From positions 745,001-809,000 of the forward strand of contig OZ026561.1 in NCBI GenBank assembly GCA_964020155.1: DNA of 64,000 bases, in the 5' to 3' direction. The notes beneath the pieces were generated by a model that did not search any database, was not told where the DNA came from, and saw only the letters and a list, made by a program, of their open reading frames with translations. Source of the stretch: Chondrilla cf. caribensis (Eukaryota; Porifera; Demospongiae; Chondrillida; Chondrillidae). Positions 18,561-64,000 of the stretch are shown in pieces (position 1 is the stretch's first letter; each line of letters opens with the position of its first letter). The position numbers were made by a program, and so were the translations under genes.

Positions 18561-20954
18561 TTTTTGTGACCTTTAACATATACAATTGTGTACACATCAC
18601 ATCAACAACAACTGACCATTGGATGTGGTAGTTGAATTTAATTATGACCACTTAATCCTATTAGCATTGAAGAAGTACATGTACTGTTTGAAGACTTGCA
18701 TGATCTGTGATGGAGTATGTTAACATGTATAGGTTATACAGTACACCGTTCAATATAATAGGTTCATCTACACTGTTATTATACATTAATAATATTGTAG
18801 ACTATACTGTACACTATATTATACTATATCATAGAGTGCAATAGCACTCTATATGTAGGGATGACGGAGAAAAAATGGCTACATTACTGTTTCGCAAAAA
18901 TATCGCCTATGGGCAGGTATACTATTATACTACACTGCTATTATACTATATTATACTATTATACCACACTACTATTATACTATACTGTACACTATATTAT
19001 ACACAATGTCATGTATAGTATATGTTGATATATAAATGTACACTAATGTACATTGTATACTGTACTGCTGTATATTGTAAACCATACTACACTGTATAAA
19101 TGTAATATTACTCTTATACATGTAATATATGCAAGCCACCGTTAATCACATGGAATATATTACCAATATCACCAATATTGTCCTTTTCCTTCAATTCTCT
19201 AGCTATTATATGTGTACTCTTTAACTATCGTTATTATACCTTGTGCATGTACATGAGTATTCTGGAGAATTACCACGGTGACTGTTACCATGGCTGCTTA
19301 TGTTGTAATCATACAGCAATTTTCACAGTGTTGGTGATTATAGTGGTGATGGCTAAACACAGAAAATGGCAGTCATAACAAAATGATTGCATGCACAAAC
19401 AAGATGTGCAGTGTATGGCCAGTATATGTATTTATGTGTACCTGATTGATCGTACCCATTTACAAGCATTAGTTCGTTGAAAATTACACTGTGTTTACTG
19501 TGTTGTGTTTGCCGTACAGAGGGGCGTGTTCATGGGAATTATATTCCGTTAAATTGTGAAAAATCTCAATGGCAGTTATAATATCATGTTTTTGTGATTA
19601 GACAGCTGTTGTAAATGTTTTGCTTTTGTCTTCATCACCAATTGCCCTCGTAAACGCCATTCAAGGCAACAAGTATAATGCTGAATACAATCAACAGCTG
19701 TGTGTGAAGATGAGGATATTGATTGGTCGCTATAATTATTATAAAAAGAAAATAAAAAGAACAGTTTTTTATCATTTTGTCCCAAAAGATGTAATATATT
19801 GGTGATTATTGGAAATTGGTTCTTCAAATTGTCAATTTGCGAATAATTCACTCCATACGTACATGTATTTACGATATGCACATTCACGTTGGTACAGTAC
19901 ATATATACCCCTAAGCTTTCTTGGCAATAATGGAACCTCTAATAAAGGACACTCCTAAAGAAATTACCTTCCTACATAGGATAATTTCCAAGGAACTGAA
20001 AACTGATTTCCCATCGGCTAGTGCTAATTTTCACCTCTGAAGACTGCAAGGACAACCTCCTCACAGTGGACATATTAGCTGGTCCTGATGTGTCCTTCAT
20101 AGAGAGGCTCCTCTGTAAGAATATAACGTGTACGTATAATATGTACCTATAATATGAAGTATCATACTTTTCGCAAGTATATATAATTTCAGATCTGTAT
20201 AGTTAATTGACTCCCTATGTACATACACGGCAACTGCATGGGCATCGCTACTGTGATGTGCTGCGATAATCAATTACTAGGCATTAGTAATGGTTCTCAT
20301 AGTTCTATTTGGTATAACAATTGCCATGTGTTTGTAGTAAAATCATTGCTATGTTATACAGTTCCAGAGTTCCACAGCATACACATGTACATGTTAATGG
20401 ACCCTTATAGCTTATGAATACTTCAATTGCATGGTTAACTGTCTATAAAGGTAGTGAACATTAATTTGCTAACTAAAATTGCCGTGAGGATTTATATGGT
20501 ATCCTTAATTGTTCTGCTGATTGTTGTGGGAACTTGTAAGTTAATTGGGGTTTGAATTACACAGGGAACTTCCTCACCATTCAAGCGTATCATACATAAG
20601 TATAATATTCCAATACAGCTACTACAATATGAAAATTGATGGATTCGAGTGACTGATTCAGTGTACCATATTGTACATGCACACCCCTTCAGCAGGACAC
20701 ATTATTGCTGATATCCTATCATTGAAACTGAAGTTTAGTATTGTAAAAATATTCTTGATTACATGAAAGTGATACTGTATTAACCTCTTCAAGTCCATAG
20801 GTGATGGAAGTACTCCTTAAGTGCGATTCCATCTCTAATTCCATCACTTTACTCCAAGTCCTCAATTCTTGATAGTAATTATTATACTACATAAGAAAGT
20901 GTTGCAGAAACTCAAAGGAAAAGCATGCAACTTCCACTTTGCACATGCCACACA
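18561..20954. other. Intergenic, tail-to-tail between aminotransferase B and the CYTH gene
   Basis: No gene recognised. Holds a 9-bp-arm hairpin (ATAGAGTGC ... GCACTCTAT, 18831-18852), a TATACTA/TATTATAC-rich simple stretch at about 18900-19130, and a MITE family 1 copy at 19929-20115. It should include both 3' UTRs; no clear AATAAA was seen near either stop codon. Confidence 0.5.
19929..20115. mobile_element. MITE family 1, second copy
   Basis: Starts TGGAACCTCTAATAAAGGAC and ends GTGTCCTTCATAGAGAGGCTC, imperfect inverted ends. Same internal text as the copies at 5727 and 31441. Confidence 0.7.
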
Positions 20955-22509
<1,555 letters not shown>

Positions 22510-23743
22510 GTCGTTCACGTGTCTTTCACGTGATATGCACGTGCTCAACTTGTGCGCCACCTTGAGACAGCGCGCGAAATTCCGTTGAAGAGAACTGGAG
22601 GTGGACCGTCTTCTCGTCAGAATTATCGGTATTAACCGTGACTTTTCTTTTTATGCATGCTCAAATATGTCTTTGAATATCTTTATATCGCTGGTCAGAA
22701 ACGTTTGGTGAAAGTCTCCTTACTATTGCCACCTATTCTGAACTATTCGACCTTTTCCGTTCATTCAAGGTAGCGGTTAATTTGCATGTGTCCGAAGTTT
22801 ACGTCTATTGATTTTGTTCAATTTGGACTCCGTACTCATCGTCACCACACGTACGGCCTCTCCATTAGGATACAAGCACTTTTTGATTTCACTTGGTCGC
22901 GGTCTATGACCACATCGACCTTCATTAGCTCATGCAACATCTACGGCGCTCCATTTGATGTGAATGGCTTTTGAACCTCTAACTTAGTCACTCGTTGAAC
23001 CAGCCGGGCATGTCTTCAAACAGTAACTCTCGTGGTAGCCTATGCGTACGTACAACACATAATATTGTATTGCTACGTTGTCTAGTTGTAGCTACAAGAC
23101 CGGCTCTGAAATTTAGCGTCTTTGGCGACTTTGGCCGACCAGGTAACGAATGTCCCTCTACCTCCACCCGTGCGAAAATGATAACGCGCATCAGACGCCC
23201 ATAGATTTGTGGATTGAGTCGCATTCTTACCGATTTGTAACAAGACCTAGCTTATCAGACAATAATTTGCTCCCACGTTATGTTTGCATGTCTGTGTAAT
23301 ACAATTATGCATGCATGAAGATCGTGTAGGTATGTATAATTGTATAATGTGTATTACATAAACAGTGGGGAGGTGGGAGGTCATGGTGCAGTTCACTGTG
23401 TTGTTACACTAACACTGCTTATTGATTTTACTCAGCTATATAAACAGGGGAATGTTTTTTCCTTATTGGGAAGTTTGTCACTGGTGAATGTATCTTTTCA
23501 GCCAGTACAGCCCTTGTAGGAAGGTTGTGGGTTGCTGTTCCAGTGTAGAGGAAGCCTTCAAAGGTCCAGTGATTAGCTCACCTATATAATCGTAGCAGTT
23601 GTAGACGGATAGTCTATTGGGGTTCAGTCACTCTTCCTAAAGGTATCCTCTGAGTACTGCTCTCTGTCTCTCTGTGTATGTTTGACTGATCCCCAGGTCT
23701 TGCATGTGGAGTGCCCCTCTATCTGGGTAGTCTACTGTGAGGA
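22510..23743. promoter_or_regulatory. Divergent region between the CYTH gene and the giant receptor, with a TATA box candidate
   Basis: TATATAAAC at 23437-23445 is a good TATA box for the plus-strand receptor. A pyrimidine-rich acceptor (TGTTTGACTGATCCCCAG, ending about 23696) about 50 bp before the ATG at 23744 suggests a spliced 5' UTR. GC-richer sequence at 22510-22640, including two CACGTG E-box-like sites, is the likely CYTH promoter. No coding sequence recognised between them. Confidence 0.5.
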
Positions 23744-61547
<37,804 letters not shown>

Positions 61548-62890
61548 GTAGAGGGAGTGTACTGGACCCTAATAATGTTAATTTGAAAATTAATGAATAT
61601 TATCTTCAATTGATATTGCCTTATAGGCCTGAGAGAATTGAATATAATATCATGTTGTGTGTTGGTCTTATAACTGACAACAGGAGATTGTTATACATGC
61701 TATAGTTATGAACTTTCCATTATGATATTTGATTTACTGTTGTACAGACAAGAATTGCATCCTTGTCTTTTGTGTTGAATTGCAATGTATGAATCACACT
61801 GATATGGTTTCTGCATGTACACATTGGACTGTACTTCTGTTACTCAGATGTTAGGTTGATTTGCATGTTAGTCTAATAATGAAGGATTATTACCATGTGA
61901 GGTCCTCAAGGGATACACTGGAGAAGGATTGCAGGTAATGCAAGCATGTTTGTGGAAAGAATGTTAACACTAAACAGGTATCATACCTCTCAGGGTCACT
62001 AATACATGCTTAGCAAAGGCACTATCCCTGAGCCTGAATATATACTAGAATTCTTACAAAGGACCCCTATATGCATGAAACATATCAATGCTTGAGTTGG
62101 TATATGTTCCTTAATGGGAAAAACAAGTAGTGAAACCTTGTTAACCAAATTATTTGGGAGACCCCATTCTGGATCCTGTGTGTTGTGCTGTGGCTATTAC
62201 TTTGGCAATTGTATACATCTTAATTGCATTTTCTCATGAGTATGGTGAGGTGCATGGTGTGAAGGTGGTACCTGCGTAGGTCCTTAGCCCAGGCATTATC
62301 CCTGAACATGTACATACATACTCACTGGATTCCTAAACCATTAACCTATTGCAAAGTATGTGTCATAATATTATGTCATTAAAATTAATGTGGAGTTGGT
62401 TCCTTAAAAGCAGAATATATTGTGTAACTTGATAACCTTCAAATTAAATACTGAAATCCATTGAAAGGAGCCATTTTCATTATATTATGACAGAGACCAC
62501 ACATCTTAGAATCATAGTTGTAACAAACATGATTCATCACAGTGACTATAGAACTTGAAGTACTAGCATTGGTTCACCCATCACTTAACTATGTACATGT
62601 TATTCATTCCCATAGGCTACATGCCTAATACATGAGCTTATAAATAATTGTGTATAATGCTTGATATAGTGTAACTTTGCATTGTATAATCATTGCATTG
62701 GAGCAATTGGGACCAAATGGCACATGTCAATGGTAGTAGTCATTACATTTTCAGTGTAATGTCTGACTTTCATTAACACTGTGTACCATAATGGACCTAC
62801 ACTGTTTTTGATGGTTCTGAAGTACACAGAACTGAACATAGTCTACAACTAATTCACTGCAAATGGGAAGCCTTACAAAAGGTATCAACT
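61548..62890. other. Receptor 3' flank / intergenic
   Basis: AT-rich, no convincing gene or transposon. An AATATA poly(A)-signal variant at about 61640 is followed by TTGTGTGTTGG and is the best 3'-end candidate. Two diverged copies of a roughly 100-bp segment (around ATTATCCCTGA / ACTATCCCTGA) occur near 61980-62060 and 62270-62340. Confidence 0.4.
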
Positions 62891-62936
62891 ATACAGTGCA
62901 ATTAAAAGTCATTATAAACATGTTTATGGCTTACAT

Positions 62937-63674
62937 GGCAAGATTCTCATCACTTGCCATGTTGAAGTATACTACAACAATACATGGGGTACTGTATGTG
63001 ATGATGGCTGGGACCTGAATGATGCTGCAGTTGTCTGTAGAGAGCTGGGATTACCTGGAGCTATCTCATTTTTTTGGTGCGCTTCATTCGGACAAGGAAA
63101 TGGTCCCATCTGGTTAGATAACGTGAGATGCAGAGGTAGTGAGACCAGTCTAAGCTCCTGTTCTCATGAAGGCTGGGAAGACACAGCTGTGTTCATAGTG
63201 AAGATGCTGGAGGGACATACTATTTACACAGATGGGGACACTCAAACCACATTTCTAGGTCGTGCTCTTCCCATAGTTTGTGATCCCGATTGTGTGAGAG
63301 GAACATGTACAGAGGACAGGGTTTGTGTGTGTCCTGAGGGATGGACAGGAGAGGATTGCAACACTCCCAAGTAAGAGGACAATCGTGATGGACTTAGTTG
63401 AATAGTATTGATTCACTGACAGAATCTCTGTAACAAAACACATGATATAGTGTGGCCCAGATCAAGAGATGGTCCAAGGTATTATACATGAGAATTCACT
63501 CCATACTGATGATATGTCTTTGCTTTGTAATTTCAGTTCCTTGCGGTCCAGAATTCAATGAACCTCCTTCAGTGACTTACGATGCAGTGAACCAAACACT
63601 GAATATCGTACACTACCCTCCAGAAGGAAGTGTGTGTAAATGTGTGTTCAGGAAAATGGTAAAGAAAAAACCAT
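62937..63674 (+). CDS. SRCR-EGF protein, 5' part or decayed copy (runs off right edge)
   Basis: An open stretch ending at a donor after 63370 reads [51 protein letters not shown], then [13 protein letters not shown], then an EGF module ([20 protein letters not shown] ... GEDCNTP). A second candidate exon at 63537-63674 reads [20 protein letters not shown]. The SRCR domain lies in one exon and lacks the usual segment with the penultimate and last cysteines. The phases of the two exons do not match (phase 2 out, phase 1 in), and phase 2 meets a TGA. So an extra exon is missing from this model, or the locus is a pseudogene. No signal peptide found upstream. Confidence 0.55.
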
Positions 63675-64000
63675 GTAAGTCATCTCCCATGTGCTGTAAT
63701 GTTATCATGTTCATCACATTGACGATATTCATGTGTTATACCTCAGCCTCCCAAGGGACACCATGAGTGGTGTTCGGTTGGGAAAGAATGAAAAAGGACG
63801 ACTTGTGATAACCTGTAAAGCTGATGGTAGCTCTTATAAGCTATTGATTTCAAGTCGAAAATAAGTAGCAACCTCAAGTCCCACAAAAGTAGCATAAGCA
63901 GTGACTTCAAGTCTCCTGCACTGTTGTAGTAGTAATAGGTTCATAGTACTAACTATAAGAAAACATAACTGGTGTAAAAGAGAACATCTGCTATTGGATT

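Noticed and set aside
22786..23224. Overlapping frames on both strands between the CYTH gene and the receptor
   Set aside because: No recognisable family, no splice context, mutually overlapping; treated as promoter or intergenic sequence.
63740..63836. Possible further exon (SGVRLGKNEKGRLVITCKAD)
   Set aside because: Protein-like, but it needs an incoming phase that the preceding exon at 63537-63674 does not supply in its open frame; left out of the model.

Overview
The window is nuclear DNA of an animal, most likely a sponge. The genes are rich in introns (GT..AG) and encode SRCR, Calx-beta, hormone-receptor (HormR), GAIN/GPS and adhesion-type 7TM domains. Introns are often short and packed with (GT)n/(CA)n microsatellites, minisatellites and small DNA transposons. 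The sponge assignment is inference from domain content. I see no bacterial features, rRNA or CRISPR array.

Left part, 1-22.5 kb. A minus-strand secreted or receptor SRCR gene starts at 1470 and runs off the left edge. Next come two head-to-head paralogues of a PLP-dependent class I/II aminotransferase of the ACC-synthase-like (ACCS) type. Copy A is on the minus strand (9799 to 3059, 15 exons, 436 aa) and copy B on the plus strand (10403 to 18560, 15 exons, 426 aa). Every intron falls at the same codon and phase. Exons 8-10 and 13 are almost identical between the copies and the others are strongly diverged, which indicates patchy gene conversion. A minus-strand CYTH-domain protein (22509 to 20955, 4 exons, 172 aa) follows.

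Right part, 23.7-61.5 kb. One 37.8-kb plus-strand gene can be assembled from 67 exons whose phases all agree: 11,700 coding bases, 3,899 aa. It encodes a signal peptide, five SRCR domains, a cysteine-containing unknown domain, about fourteen Calx-beta domains interrupted by a Ser/Thr mucin-like stalk, three HormR domains alternating with cysteine-rich and thrombospondin-3-like segments, a GAIN domain with a GPS cleavage site, seven transmembrane helices and a cytoplasmic tail. It resembles the very large Calx-beta adhesion GPCRs (ADGRV1/VLGR type), but the SRCR and HormR additions make it the most unusual item here. A further SRCR-EGF gene begins near 62.9 kb and runs off the right edge.

Mobile DNA. 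An apparently intact Tigger/pogo-type transposon (38054-39997, 503-aa transposase) sits in an intron of the receptor in opposite orientation. At least seven families of short inverted-repeat elements or dispersed repeats lie in introns and intergenic DNA, several in two or three copies. All exon borders were read by eye from splice consensus and phase; no transcript data were available.
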